From Flavobacterium sp. SUN052 (GTDB lineage Bacteria; Bacteroidota; Bacteroidia; Flavobacteriales; Flavobacteriaceae): a DNA stretch of 64,000 bases. Under the pieces are notes generated by a model. It saw only the letters and a program-made list of their open reading frames with translations. It made no database searches and was not told where the DNA came from. Position numbers and translations under genes: made by a program. This document shows positions 49,645 to 58,884 of the stretch, piece by piece. Where the stretch lies: NCBI RefSeq assembly GCF_028867935.1, contig NZ_JAPQNS010000003.1, forward strand, positions 434,001-498,000, given 5' to 3'. Positions within the stretch are counted from its first letter, which is position 1. Every line of letters begins with the position of its first letter.

Positions 49645-52600
49645 TTAGAATCGGACGTTCAGACCGAAAGTGGTAACCGACGTGGCTGGTACAACACCAG
49701 TTTCACTCAGGGCTAAGCCCGTTGTTTCAGGGTCGATACCGTTATACTTGCTCCGGTATTTCGACCAGATGAACGGCTGCTGAATGCTCGAATACAACCG
49801 CAACGACTCTATACCTAGTTTTCTGGCGACAGCTGGGCTGAAGCTATAACCAAAGTTGATGTTCCGAAGCTTCACAAAGGTTCCGTCGAAATAGGAGATA
49901 GTTGAGTTGTAAACTGGGAATTCCTGGTTGCTCTTAGGCCGTGGGAATTCGTTGGTTGGGTTGTTCGGCGTCCAGTAATCTACCTTGATTTGCTCATACC
50001 GTCCGGCCAGCGCGTTCCGATTTCGGTGGAAATCGCTGCGAATCAAGTTGCCAAAGCGACCAAAGAAGAAGAACGACAGGTCGAATCCTTTGTAAGATAA
50101 ACGGTTGGTAATACCAGCGCTGAACTTAGGTACGTCAGAGCCAATAATGACTCGGTCGTCGGCATTGATTTTACCATCACCATTCGTATCCTGAATTTTG
50201 ATCTGACCAGCTTCGCTGGCAAACGATTTTGCTACATCAGCTTCAGAAGTTTGCCAGATACCCACCTTCTTATAATCAAACACGGTACTCAGCGGGCGAC
50301 CAATGAACCAGCCGTTGCCCACATCATCAATTTTACCATTGTAAAGCGACACAATAGCCTCGGTGTTCTTCATAAACTGAAAGTCGGTCGACCATTTGAA
50401 GCCAGAAGACGAGTTAACGTTATAGGTCGTGAAGCCAAGCTCTATACCCCGGTTACGAGTTTCACCAACGTTCCGCGTCACTGAGTTAAAGCCGGTAGAA
50501 CCTGGAAGCTGATCGGCTAAGAGCAGGGCTGTGGTGTTGGTCTGATACAATTCGAGTGAGCCTTGCAAACGACCACGCCAGAAGCTAAAGTCAAGACCGA
50601 AGTTAGTGGTTGCTGATGTCTCCCAGCGCAAATCAGGGTTGCCTATGGTGTTAGGACGATAGCCAAAAGCTGCGGAGTTACCCCAAGCATAAGCGGTCCG
50701 GGTAAGAAGTCCTTGGGTTTGGTAAGGAGTCACGGCCTGATTACCTACCGAGCCATATCCAGCCCGAACTTTCAACAGGTCGATCCAGCCCACAGTCTTC
50801 AGGAAAGGCTCATTGTTGACGTTCCAGCCAAGGGCAATGCCTGGGAAGTTACCATACTTGGTGTTTTCACCGAACCGGCTCGACCCGTCGCGACGAAGGG
50901 TGGCTGTTAACAGATACTTGTCGTTGAAATCGTAGTTAACCCGCGCCATGTACGAATTGATCGTCCACTGCACTAATTCACTGGCGGTAGCTTGTACCGA
51001 ACTGGCAGCACCCAGGTTGTAAAATTGCTGAGTTTCTGATGGAATGCCTTGGACGTCAGTACGATAACGTTCGAAATTGTCCCGCTGGATGGAGTGGAGC
51101 AGGGTCACGTTCAGGTTATGCTTACCATTGAACGATTTCGTGTAGTTCACGATGTTTTCCAGCGTCCAGTTAAAGCCGAAGCGGTTTTCGTTCCAGGCTT
51201 GTGGATCACCCCCTTTCCGGGCGTTGGTTTGTGCACCAATAAATACGCCCCGGCGCGCCAACGTAAAGTCTGGCCCGAAGTTAACCCGGTATTTGAGGCC
51301 TTCTATGATGTTTGCTTCAGCATAGACGCTATTGAACATACGGTATTTTTTGGTATTATCTACCATAGCACCCGGTGCAATTTCGGCCAGCGGATTGGTT
51401 AGCAACGCGTCATTGGTAGGTGAGAAAATCATATTCCCATTGTCATCGAACGGAGCTGCCAGCGGGTTTTGCTGAATCGTGAACTGGTACGGGTTGAGGC
51501 CTTCACCATTCCGAAGGCTATACATCATATAGGACGAGAGCCCTACTTTCAGAACCTTATTGATTTGGTGGTCGATATTCGCCCGTACGGAATACCGGGT
51601 AAAATCCAGTCCATCCGAAATGCCCTTATCCTTAAAGTATCCAGCTGAGATGTAAAATTGGGTCCGGTCATTTCCCCCCTGAACGCCAATGGAGTGATTT
51701 TGTATAAATCCATTCTTGAGAATCAGGTCCTGCCAATCAGTGTTGGTTCCGTTGGCAATTCCTTTTGCTACAGCTGGATCACCGCCTAAAACGGCAACTT
51801 TCGCATCGGCTGCGGCATCGGCCACGCCCGTTGGCACTGGGTTACCAGCTGCATCTTTGTACCCACCCGTTGCCCGGTAAGATTCCCGAACGAATTCGGC
51901 AAACTCTGAACCACTGAATAATTCCAGTTTGTCCAATGGCTTCGATACACCGGCATAGGAGTCATACGTTACGGTCGTTTTTCCTTTTTGACCACCTCGC
52001 TTGGTGGTAATCAGTACAACCCCGTTCGCACCCCTCGCTCCATAGATGGCTGTGGCTGTCGCATCTTTCAGCACTTCCATTGAAGCCACATCGTTTGGGT
52101 TCATGTCTTCGTAACCTGCTGAAAGGGGAATCCCGTCGACTACGTACAGCGGATCGTTGCTGGCGCTGAACGACCGACGACCCCGGATACGAATAGTAGG
52201 TACAGAACCGGGCTTCGAACCCGTTTGTGTTACGTCGACCCCAGCTACCCGCCCCTGAAGCGCTTGGCCAAGGTTTGTGATTGGCATTTCCTGTATTTCC
52301 TTGGCACCTACCGATGCAATAGCTCCTGTCAGTTGGCTTTTCTTTTGCGTACCGTAACCAACAACTACCACTTCATTCAGTGTGCGGTCATCAACTTTTA
52401 GCTGTACATTGATATCTGACCGGTTACCAAGAACCACTTCAGAACCAATAAAACCAACAGATGAAAAGACGAGTGTGACGTCGCCATCGGGAACAGATAG
52501 TTTCCAGCGGCCTTCGGCATCAGTTGTGGTACCACGAGTTGTGCCTTTTACGGCTACATTGACGCCGGGTAAGGGCGAGTTATCATCGGACGAGGTAACT

Positions 52601-52758
52601 CGACCCGATACATTGCGTTCCAGACGATCTGGCTTTTCGGCTGTAACTCCTGGTGAGGAGAAATGACTAGCAGCCCAGGTTGGACTACCAGCCAGCAACG
52701 ACAACAAGCAAGCAGTCGTTAGCCAGTGAGTGTTAATAGGGGTAAACAGTTGTTTCAT
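49645..52758 (-). CDS. SusC/RagA family TonB-linked outer-membrane transporter
   Basis: The 1037-residue product has a signal peptide, an N-terminal carboxypeptidase-regulatory-like domain (about 48-130; SGRVTSSDDNSPLPGVNV, TTTDAEGRWKLSV), a TonB-box-like region, and the plug with the SusC signature LNEVVVVGYGTQKKSQLTGAI, of which GTQKK is diagnostic. SIRIRGRRSFSASNDPLYVVDGIPL is present in part as VDGIPL, and a long beta barrel follows to the C-terminal FGLNVRF. It imports a ligand captured by the SusD partner using TonB energy, which the exb-tonB locus at 23463-26436 could supply. It is divergent from the ABC genes at 52980. Confidence 0.95.
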   Translation of the reverse strand: MKQLFTPINTHWLTTACLLSLLAGSPTWAASHFSSPGVTAEKPDRLERNVSGRVTSSDDNSPLPGVNVAVKGTTRGTTTDAEGRWKLSVPDGDVTLVFSSVGFIGSEVVLGNRSDINVQLKVDDRTLNEVVVVGYGTQKKSQLTGAIASVGAKEIQEMPITNLGQALQGRVAGVDVTQTGSKPGSVPTIRIRGRRSFSASNDPLYVVDGIPLSAGYEDMNPNDVASMEVLKDATATAIYGARGANGVVLITTKRGGQKGKTTVTYDSYAGVSKPLDKLELFSGSEFAEFVRESYRATGGYKDAAGNPVPTGVADAAADAKVAVLGGDPAVAKGIANGTNTDWQDLILKNGFIQNHSIGVQGGNDRTQFYISAGYFKDKGISDGLDFTRYSVRANIDHQINKVLKVGLSSYMMYSLRNGEGLNPYQFTIQQNPLAAPFDDNGNMIFSPTNDALLTNPLAEIAPGAMVDNTKKYRMFNSVYAEANIIEGLKYRVNFGPDFTLARRGVFIGAQTNARKGGDPQAWNENRFGFNWTLENIVNYTKSFNGKHNLNVTLLHSIQRDNFERYRTDVQGIPSETQQFYNLGAASSVQATASELVQWTINSYMARVNYDFNDKYLLTATLRRDGSSRFGENTKYGNFPGIALGWNVNNEPFLKTVGWIDLLKVRAGYGSVGNQAVTPYQTQGLLTRTAYAWGNSAAFGYRPNTIGNPDLRWETSATTNFGLDFSFWRGRLQGSLELYQTNTTALLLADQLPGSTGFNSVTRNVGETRNRGIELGFTTYNVNSSSGFKWSTDFQFMKNTEAIVSLYNGKIDDVGNGWFIGRPLSTVFDYKKVGIWQTSEADVAKSFASEAGQIKIQDTNGDGKINADDRVIIGSDVPKFSAGITNRLSYKGFDLSFFFFGRFGNLIRSDFHRNRNALAGRYEQIKVDYWTPNNPTNEFPRPKSNQEFPVYNSTISYFDGTFVKLRNINFGYSFSPAVARKLGIESLRLYSSIQQPFIWSKYRSKYNGIDPETTGLALSETGVVPATSVTTFGLNVRF

Positions 52759-52979
52759 AGGGATTTGTAGAAAATCGAATTGTACTTTACAACTAAAAAA
52801 AATGCGTTTTCCTGTAAAGAGCGCTTTCCCAATGATCTACTGCCTTGGTATTTTATTTAAGAGATCCTTAATAATGCACTGTTTTTTACCGTTTAAAGTC
52901 CTTTTATACCATTGAGCCATTTTCCTTTTTTATACACTCTCCACTTTCATATCATTGAGTATTTACAGAACAACACCCT
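52759..52979. other. Divergent intergenic region between susC and the ABC transporter genes
   Basis: This 221-base A/T-rich region must hold promoters for susC (leftward) and the ABC operon (rightward). I see no full TAnnTTTG match in either direction and no strong inverted repeat, so no box is called. Confidence 0.4.
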
Positions 52980-53864
52980 ATGCAACTGACTATTCAAAAC
53001 CTCTCTAAAACCTACGCTAATGGTGTAAAAGCCTTGGATAATGTCTCACTCACTATTCCAACAGGTATGTATGGCCTGTTGGGACAAAATGGTGCAGGGA
53101 AATCAACGCTGATGCGTACGCTGGCCACGTTACAGGATGCCGACAGTGGGTCTGCTCACCTTGGTGATCTGGATGTGCTAGCGAACAAAGAAGTGGTTCG
53201 GCGAATGCTTGGCTACTTGCCTCAGGAGTTCGGCGTCTATCCAAAAGTGTCGTCTACCGACCTGCTCGATCATTTTGCCATTCTGAAAGGCATTACTAAT
53301 AGTCGTGAACGCAGTCAACTGGTAGAGGCCCTGCTCCACCGGGTGAATCTCTACGAACATCGCAAAAAGGCCGTTAGTAGCTATTCGGGTGGTATGAAAC
53401 AACGTTTTGGCATTGCTCAGGCCTTAATTGGCGATCCCAAACTAATTATCGTAGATGAACCCACAGCGGGCCTTGATCCGGGCGAACGCAACCGCTTTTA
53501 TAATTTACTATCGGAGATCGGCGAGAATGTGATTGTCATTCTGTCTACCCACATTGTACAGGACGTGATGGAGCTCTGCAACAACATGGCTATTATTCAC
53601 CAGGGGCAGGTTTTGTATAGCGGCTCTCCGCAAACAGCCGTCAAATCGCTGGACGGAAAAATCTGGGCAAAATCGATCAGCAAGGCCGACTTGCCTACTT
53701 ATCAACAAACGCACACCGTGATCTCGAACAAATTGGTGGCCGGTAAACCCCTAATTCATGTGTTGAGCGATGTTGAACCCGGTGATGGATTTGAGCGTGG
53801 TATCCCCGATCTGGAAGACGTGTTCTTTTCAACGATAAGCACCGATACGAGAGCACATGTTTAG
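52980..53864 (+). CDS. ABC transporter ATP-binding protein
   Basis: The 294-residue ATPase has Walker A GQNGAGKST (residues 35-43), the Q loop in YLPQEFGVYP, signature YSGGMKQRFGIAQAL, Walker B LIIVDEPTAGLDPGE and the H loop STHIVQDV. It is of the drug/multi-export type (ABC-2). Its stop lies 8 bases inside the next gene, which encodes the fused permease-peptidase. The two surely work as one transporter whose cargo is unknown. Confidence 0.95.
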   Translation: MQLTIQNLSKTYANGVKALDNVSLTIPTGMYGLLGQNGAGKSTLMRTLATLQDADSGSAHLGDLDVLANKEVVRRMLGYLPQEFGVYPKVSSTDLLDHFAILKGITNSRERSQLVEALLHRVNLYEHRKKAVSSYSGGMKQRFGIAQALIGDPKLIIVDEPTAGLDPGERNRFYNLLSEIGENVIVILSTHIVQDVMELCNNMAIIHQGQVLYSGSPQTAVKSLDGKIWAKSISKADLPTYQQTHTVISNKLVAGKPLIHVLSDVEPGDGFERGIPDLEDVFFSTISTDTRAHV

Positions 53865-56800
53865 GCACATATTCACCTTCGAACTCCGCTATTGGCTCCG
53901 CCAGCCGATGGTGTGGGTGTTCATGCTGGTCAACATTCTGATGTTTACCTGGGCCACTGCCTCCGACGATTTGACAATTGGCGGTTCGTTTGGAAACATC
54001 TTCAAAAACGCGCCTTACGTTATTCAAAATCAGTTTGGTGTCTGGAGCATTTTTGCCCTGCTGATGACCACGGCCTTTGTGCAGAGCGCAGCTACCCGTG
54101 ACTTTAGCTACAAAACAAGTCAGATTGTCTTCTCGTCTCCTATTCGTAAGCTTGATTACCTGGGTGGGCGATTCTTCGGATCGTTTGTTGTCTCACTGAT
54201 TCCTTTTCTAGGTATTTCGCTGGGCATTCTGTTGGGGCAACTTGTTGGAACCGTAACCGGCGCGACGGATGCCGAACGCTACGGCCCCATTGTGTGGTCG
54301 GCGCACGTGAACAGTTTTCTGACCTTTGCTGCGCCGAATACGCTGGTATCCGGTGCGTTTATTTTTATGTTGGCCGTGTTGACACGCTCGGCTATCACAG
54401 CATTCATTGGAGCCATCGTGCTGTTAGTGGCCCAATTGATTGCCGGTAATTTTTTGAGCGACGTAGAATACGAACACCTCGCTGTTTACTTCGATGCACT
54501 GGGATTTGGGCCGTTTCAGCTGATTACCAAGTACTGGACGGTGAGCGACAAAAACACCTTGTCGGTGGGGCTCAATAATCCGCAGATGCTGCTGAACCGG
54601 TTTATCTGGATTGGCGTCGGTGGGGTATTTCTGGCGATAGCCTACTTCCGGTTCTCTTTTGAGGAAAAAGGTCAGGTTGTCAAGAAGAAAAAGAAACGGG
54701 ATACCCTTCCCGAGGATGCTGCCGGAAAAGCTGTTTTTGCCCCACTTCGGGCCTTGCCAACCGTAACGCAGCATAGTGGTTACGGCGTGCAGTGGGCACA
54801 AATGATCCGCATATTCAGAACCGATTTCATTGGCACCATTAAAGGTACAGCGTTTATCGTGATTCTGTTTGCGGGCCTTATGAACATGGGCTTCTCGTTG
54901 CAATATGCCGGAAAATGGTACGGACTCAGTTCGTATCCCGTTACCTACCAAGTTATTAGCCTAATCCACGGTACCATTGGTCTGTTTCTCTTTGCCATTA
55001 TCATTTTCTATTCTGGAGCCCTGATCTGGAAAGAACGTGATGCCGATCTCGATCAGATTTATGACTCTATGCCCCACCGGAACTGGTCGGTTTTTGTGGG
55101 TAAAATGCTGGCAATGACGGGAATTGTAGCCATCGTATTACTGCTTTGTATGCTGGCGGGCCTCCTAACGCAGGTGCTGATGGGCTACACAAAATTTGAT
55201 CTGCGACAGTATGTGATTGAGTTTTTCGTGATCGACTTGCTCCGGTTCCTGCCCATTATTGTGCTGTCGATGTTGGTGCATACACTGGTCAACAACAAGT
55301 ACGTTGCGTTTTTTGGGGTAGTGGCCATCCTAATCACCAACGCGTATATATGGACTCCGCTCGACGTACAAAGTAATTTGGTTCAGTTCAATGCCTCGCC
55401 CGAACATACCTATTCCGACATGAACGGCTATGGCCCATACGTAACCACGTTTGCCTGGTTTCGGGGCTACTGGTTGCTTTGGACCGCCATGCTGGCGATG
55501 GTTGCCATTCTGTTCTGGGTTCGGGGAAAAGACACCGCCTGGAGTAATCGGTTCCAATCGGCACGGACGGGCCTAGTAGGCTCAAATCGATTAATTGTAG
55601 GTGGGTTAGCGGTGGCTCTACTGGCCGTTGGCGGGTGGATTTTTTATAACACGCAGGTACAGAATACGTACACTACTAGCAAAGCGTATGAGAAGATACA
55701 GGTGGCCTACGAACAGTTGTACAAGCGCTATAAAACCTCTCCGCAGCCCCGCATCACTGATGTTAGATATGATATAGCGGTGTACCCCGAAGAGCGCAAC
55801 TTAACCGTCAATGGCAATCTGCAACTGGTAAATCGAAGTAGCTTCCCTATTGATTCGCTGTTTATTTCATTGCCTAACCGTCTTGATTATACGTTAACTA
55901 TCGACCGCTCAAAGCAGGTATTAAATGACGATAAACACCGGTTTCTGATTTATAAACTCAGCCCTGCCCTGGCATCCGGCGATTCGATGCGGATGCGCTT
56001 TACGACGAAGCACATTAGTCAGGGTTTCGAGAATGAGGTACAGTTTACGAAAGAGATAAACGAAAACGGCTCATTTTTCAATAATTACGACATTGCTCCG
56101 CAAATTGGATATCAGGACCAAGGCGAATTGTCGGATAAAAACGACCGGAAAAAATACGGCTTACCCGAGCGTGCCCGAATGCCTGCTCTTACGCGTAACT
56201 GCACGGATAAGTGCATGAATACGTACATCAGCAACAACTCAGATTGGGTAATGGTAGAGACCACAATCAGCACCTCGCCTGATCAGTTAGCTGTGGCTCC
56301 CGGCTCTTTGTTGAAAGAATGGAGACAGACCGATGCCGAAGGAAGGCCCCGTAGGTATTTTCATTACAAACTCGACCATCCGTCACTGAATTTCTATTCG
56401 TTTATTTCGGCCAAATATGAGGTAAACCGGAGCAAATGGAATGGCATTGATGTAGAAGTTTATTACGACAAACAGCACCCATATAACGTGCAGAATATGT
56501 CGGAGTCGATTAAAAAGTCGCTGGCCTATTACACCGAGAATTTTGGTCCCTATGGCCATAAGCAGGCCCGGATTATCGAGTTTCCACGGTATGCCAGTTT
56601 TGCACAGGCTTTCCCCGGCACCATGCCTTACTCAGAATCGATCGGGTTTATTGCCAAAATCGATCCTAAGGAAGATATTGATATGGTGAAATACGTGGTG
56701 GCTCACGAAATGGGCCATCAATGGTGGGCACACCAGGTAGTGGGTGCCGAAATGCAGGGCGCTACCCTTCTTTCAGAGACTCTAGCGCAGTACTCAGCGC

Positions 56801-57486
56801 TGATGGTGATGGAACAAGCGTACGGTCGTGACCGGATGAAACGCTTTCTGGGTTACGAAATGGACCGCTATTTGGGCGCTCGTGGGTCTGAATTGCAAAA
56901 AGAGGTGCCGCTCGAAAAGGTCGAGAATCAGGGTTATGTGCATTACCAAAAGGGTAGTTTAGTGATGTATTACCTCAAAGAGATGATTGGCCAGAAGGCA
57001 GTTAACACGGCCCTTCGTGATCTGGTGCAGAATTACGCGTATCGTAAGCCACCGTATCCGAACTCATACGCACTCGTTGATCGTCTGAAGGCTAACACAC
57101 CTGATTCGCTTCAGTATTTGATTACGGACCTGTTCGAGCAGATGACCATTTTTAACAATCGGGCTACTGCGGCCAACGCCAAAAAGCTGAAAAATGGTCA
57201 GTATGAAGTTACGGTAGCCGTTCAGGCCGAAAAATACCGCGCTGATGAACTAGGTCATGAGACGCCGACCAACCTCAACGACTGGATCGATGTGGGTGTG
57301 TATGGTAAGCCCGACGATGGTAAAAAGCAGGGCAAACTCTTGGCTATCCGGCGTGAGCGAATTCGTAAAAAAGATAGCACCTATACCTTCGTGGTCAAAG
57401 ATGAACCGTATGAAGCAGGCATTGACCCCATCAGCTTTTTGGTTGATCGGGTGCCGGGCGATAATCTGAAACGGGTGGGGATGTAA
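53857..57486 (+). CDS. ABC-2 permease fused to an M1-family aminopeptidase domain
   Basis: The protein has 1209 residues. The first half (about 1-585) holds two sets of membrane helices of ABC-2 permease type (for example WVFMLVNILMFTWA, FAIIIFYSGALIWKERDADLDQIYDSMP given in part as ALIWKERDADLDQI). The second half (about 610-1209) is an extracytoplasmic M1-like metallopeptidase with zinc motif H950-E-M-G-H954, WW following, and E974 in LLSETLAQYSALM. The spacing after the second His is 19 residues, one more than the usual HExxH-x18-E. It overlaps the ATPase gene. Such fusions occur in Bacteroidota; the substrate is unknown. Peptide export or surface processing is inferred. Confidence 0.9.
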   Translation: MFRHIFTFELRYWLRQPMVWVFMLVNILMFTWATASDDLTIGGSFGNIFKNAPYVIQNQFGVWSIFALLMTTAFVQSAATRDFSYKTSQIVFSSPIRKLDYLGGRFFGSFVVSLIPFLGISLGILLGQLVGTVTGATDAERYGPIVWSAHVNSFLTFAAPNTLVSGAFIFMLAVLTRSAITAFIGAIVLLVAQLIAGNFLSDVEYEHLAVYFDALGFGPFQLITKYWTVSDKNTLSVGLNNPQMLLNRFIWIGVGGVFLAIAYFRFSFEEKGQVVKKKKKRDTLPEDAAGKAVFAPLRALPTVTQHSGYGVQWAQMIRIFRTDFIGTIKGTAFIVILFAGLMNMGFSLQYAGKWYGLSSYPVTYQVISLIHGTIGLFLFAIIIFYSGALIWKERDADLDQIYDSMPHRNWSVFVGKMLAMTGIVAIVLLLCMLAGLLTQVLMGYTKFDLRQYVIEFFVIDLLRFLPIIVLSMLVHTLVNNKYVAFFGVVAILITNAYIWTPLDVQSNLVQFNASPEHTYSDMNGYGPYVTTFAWFRGYWLLWTAMLAMVAILFWVRGKDTAWSNRFQSARTGLVGSNRLIVGGLAVALLAVGGWIFYNTQVQNTYTTSKAYEKIQVAYEQLYKRYKTSPQPRITDVRYDIAVYPEERNLTVNGNLQLVNRSSFPIDSLFISLPNRLDYTLTIDRSKQVLNDDKHRFLIYKLSPALASGDSMRMRFTTKHISQGFENEVQFTKEINENGSFFNNYDIAPQIGYQDQGELSDKNDRKKYGLPERARMPALTRNCTDKCMNTYISNNSDWVMVETTISTSPDQLAVAPGSLLKEWRQTDAEGRPRRYFHYKLDHPSLNFYSFISAKYEVNRSKWNGIDVEVYYDKQHPYNVQNMSESIKKSLAYYTENFGPYGHKQARIIEFPRYASFAQAFPGTMPYSESIGFIAKIDPKEDIDMVKYVVAHEMGHQWWAHQVVGAEMQGATLLSETLAQYSALMVMEQAYGRDRMKRFLGYEMDRYLGARGSELQKEVPLEKVENQGYVHYQKGSLVMYYLKEMIGQKAVNTALRDLVQNYAYRKPPYPNSYALVDRLKANTPDSLQYLITDLFEQMTIFNNRATAANAKKLKNGQYEVTVAVQAEKYRADELGHETPTNLNDWIDVGVYGKPDDGKKQGKLLAIRRERIRKKDSTYTFVVKDEPYEAGIDPISFLVDRVPGDNLKRVGM

Positions 57487-57499
57487 GCCGTCTGAGTCG

Positions 57500-57507
57500 T
57501 ATCTTCG
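57500..57507 (+). promoter_or_regulatory. Weak -7-like box upstream of the DUF5606 gene
   Basis: TATCTTCG differs from TAnnTTTG at one position and lies 58 bases before the ATG at 57566. No -33 box is convincing. Confidence 0.2.
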
Positions 57508-57565
57508 CGGCTCGTTAAACAAATTAAAGGCAATACGCCAACCTCTACCGGCGTTATCGGTTTAC

Positions 57566-58084
57566 TTGAGTATGGAAGCATTACGTCAGATTGCTAATAT
57601 TAGTGGCTACGGTGGCCTATATCGGATCCTGAAGCCAAGCCGTGCAGGTGTTATCGTTGAATCGCTCGACGATAAAAAAGAAAAGACCATGATGGGGCCA
57701 ACGGCACGCGTCTCGGTGTTGAACGATATTTCCATGTACGTCGATACGCCCGATCAGTCGGTGGCACTTGGCGAGGTGTTAAAGGCAGTTGCTGATAAAT
57801 TTGGCGATGATCTGCCCGTAACCCCCAAAAGCAGTGACGCCGAACTTGGTAATTTTATGGGCGAGGTGCTTCCTGATTACGACCGGGAGCGCGTCAGAGT
57901 ATCAGATATTAAGAAATTGGTCAGTTGGTATAGCATTCTACGCCAACATGTCCCCGAAGTGTTTGAGGCTCCAGCGGTTGCGGAAGAAGAGCAACTGGTT
58001 GCCGAAACAAACTCGACTGACGACGAAAAGGGAGCCGATGCTCCAGAAGCAAACGCTTCGGAAACCGAAACGACGGCTCAATAG
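57566..58084 (+). CDS. DUF5606 family protein
   Basis: The 172-residue product begins MEALRQIANISGYGGLYRIL and has VIVESLDDKKEKTMMGPTARVSVLND in its first half, the pattern of DUF5606 proteins of Bacteroidota. The second half contains GNFMGEVLPDYDRERVRVSDIKKLVSWY. The last 40 residues are acidic, Glu/Ala/Thr-rich and probably disordered. It is cytoplasmic by the absence of any signal. Function is unknown; some members have been predicted to have an SH3-like N-terminal region, which I cannot confirm here. Confidence 0.8.
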   Translation: MSMEALRQIANISGYGGLYRILKPSRAGVIVESLDDKKEKTMMGPTARVSVLNDISMYVDTPDQSVALGEVLKAVADKFGDDLPVTPKSSDAELGNFMGEVLPDYDRERVRVSDIKKLVSWYSILRQHVPEVFEAPAVAEEEQLVAETNSTDDEKGADAPEANASETETTAQ

Positions 58085-58129
58085 CCCGTTCATCGTCAGT
58101 CAATTGGTCTCCATTTTTCAGTGAGAACG

Positions 58130-58168
58130 AAAAAGCCGCGAAATGCCTTTGGCTCGCGGCTTTTTTTT
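58130..58168 (+). terminator. Intrinsic terminator after the DUF5606 gene
   Basis: AAAAAGCCGCGA (58130-58141) pairs perfectly with TCGCGGCTTTTT (58154-58165), followed by TTT. Confidence 0.9.
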
Positions 58169-58175
58169 AGTTTTG
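58148..58175 (+). promoter_or_regulatory. Candidate promoter for the RDD gene, predicted near-leaderless
   Basis: TTTG at 58148-58151, a 16-base spacer and TAGTTTTG at 58168-58175 fit the Bacteroidota consensus. The ATG at 58180 is only 4 bases beyond the -7 box, so the transcript would begin at or beside the start codon. The -33 box falls inside the loop of the preceding terminator. Confidence 0.4.
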
Positions 58176-58179
58176 TTCT

Positions 58180-58884
58180 ATGCCTGTCTCAATACGCACC
58201 TCACAGAACGTTCTGCTCGAATATGAACCCGCCAGCCTTGGCGACCGGATCGTAGCCACCTTGCTCGACTATCTCATCTTTCTAGGCTGGGTAACAATAA
58301 TGGCTTATCTGGCCTCGGCAGCGGGCCGAAATCCTGGTAATTACTACTGGTTTTTTGTGGTGTTGGCTCCCATTCTGCTGTACGATCTGTTGACGGAATG
58401 GCTACTCAACGGACAGAGCCTGGGGAAATTAGCTATGAGTACACGCGTTGTGAAGCTCGATGGATCAAGGCCGGGTCTGGGCGATTACCTCATTCGGTGG
58501 TTGTTTCGATTGGTGGATACGCGGGTTTTGAACGGTGTAGTGGCTATGGTGGCGGTAGCAGCCAATGGCCAAGGGCAACGACTGGGGGATGTAGCTGCTG
58601 GTACAACGGTGGTAAAAGTGAAAACGCCTATTACGCTGGACGACGTACTGCACACCATGCTGCCCGACGATTATCAGGTGCAGTTTCCTGACGCTATTTC
58701 GCTCACCGACCGCGACGTAAATATAATCCGTGATACACTTCGTACCCGAAGTAAATTCCTGACGTCCCGGACAGCCGAGCGGGTTAAAACCGTAACAGAG
58801 ATTTCATCCCCAATGCCCGCCGAGCTATTTTTGCAAACCATTGTGGCCGACCATCAATTTATGACCACGAGGGGATCAGCATGA
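58180..58884 (+). CDS. RDD family membrane protein
   Basis: The 234-residue product has an RDD domain. The defining Arg and Asp residues are in SLGDRIVATLLDYLIFLGW (first helix), followed by helices near 60-80 (YYWFFVVLAPILLYDLLTEW) and near 115-140. The loop NGQSLGKLAMSTRVVKLDG is the classic RDD motif. The C-terminal 70 residues are cytoplasmic and charged. RDD proteins are thought to be involved in transport or ion exchange, but the role is not settled. The stop overlaps the next start (ATGA). Confidence 0.9.
   Translation: MPVSIRTSQNVLLEYEPASLGDRIVATLLDYLIFLGWVTIMAYLASAAGRNPGNYYWFFVVLAPILLYDLLTEWLLNGQSLGKLAMSTRVVKLDGSRPGLGDYLIRWLFRLVDTRVLNGVVAMVAVAANGQGQRLGDVAAGTTVVKVKTPITLDDVLHTMLPDDYQVQFPDAISLTDRDVNIIRDTLRTRSKFLTSRTAERVKTVTEISSPMPAELFLQTIVADHQFMTTRGSA

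Noticed and set aside
54424..54951. A 175-residue - strand frame inside the ABC permease gene.
   Set aside because: Opposite a clear ABC-2 permease reading frame; composition is unlike a real protein.
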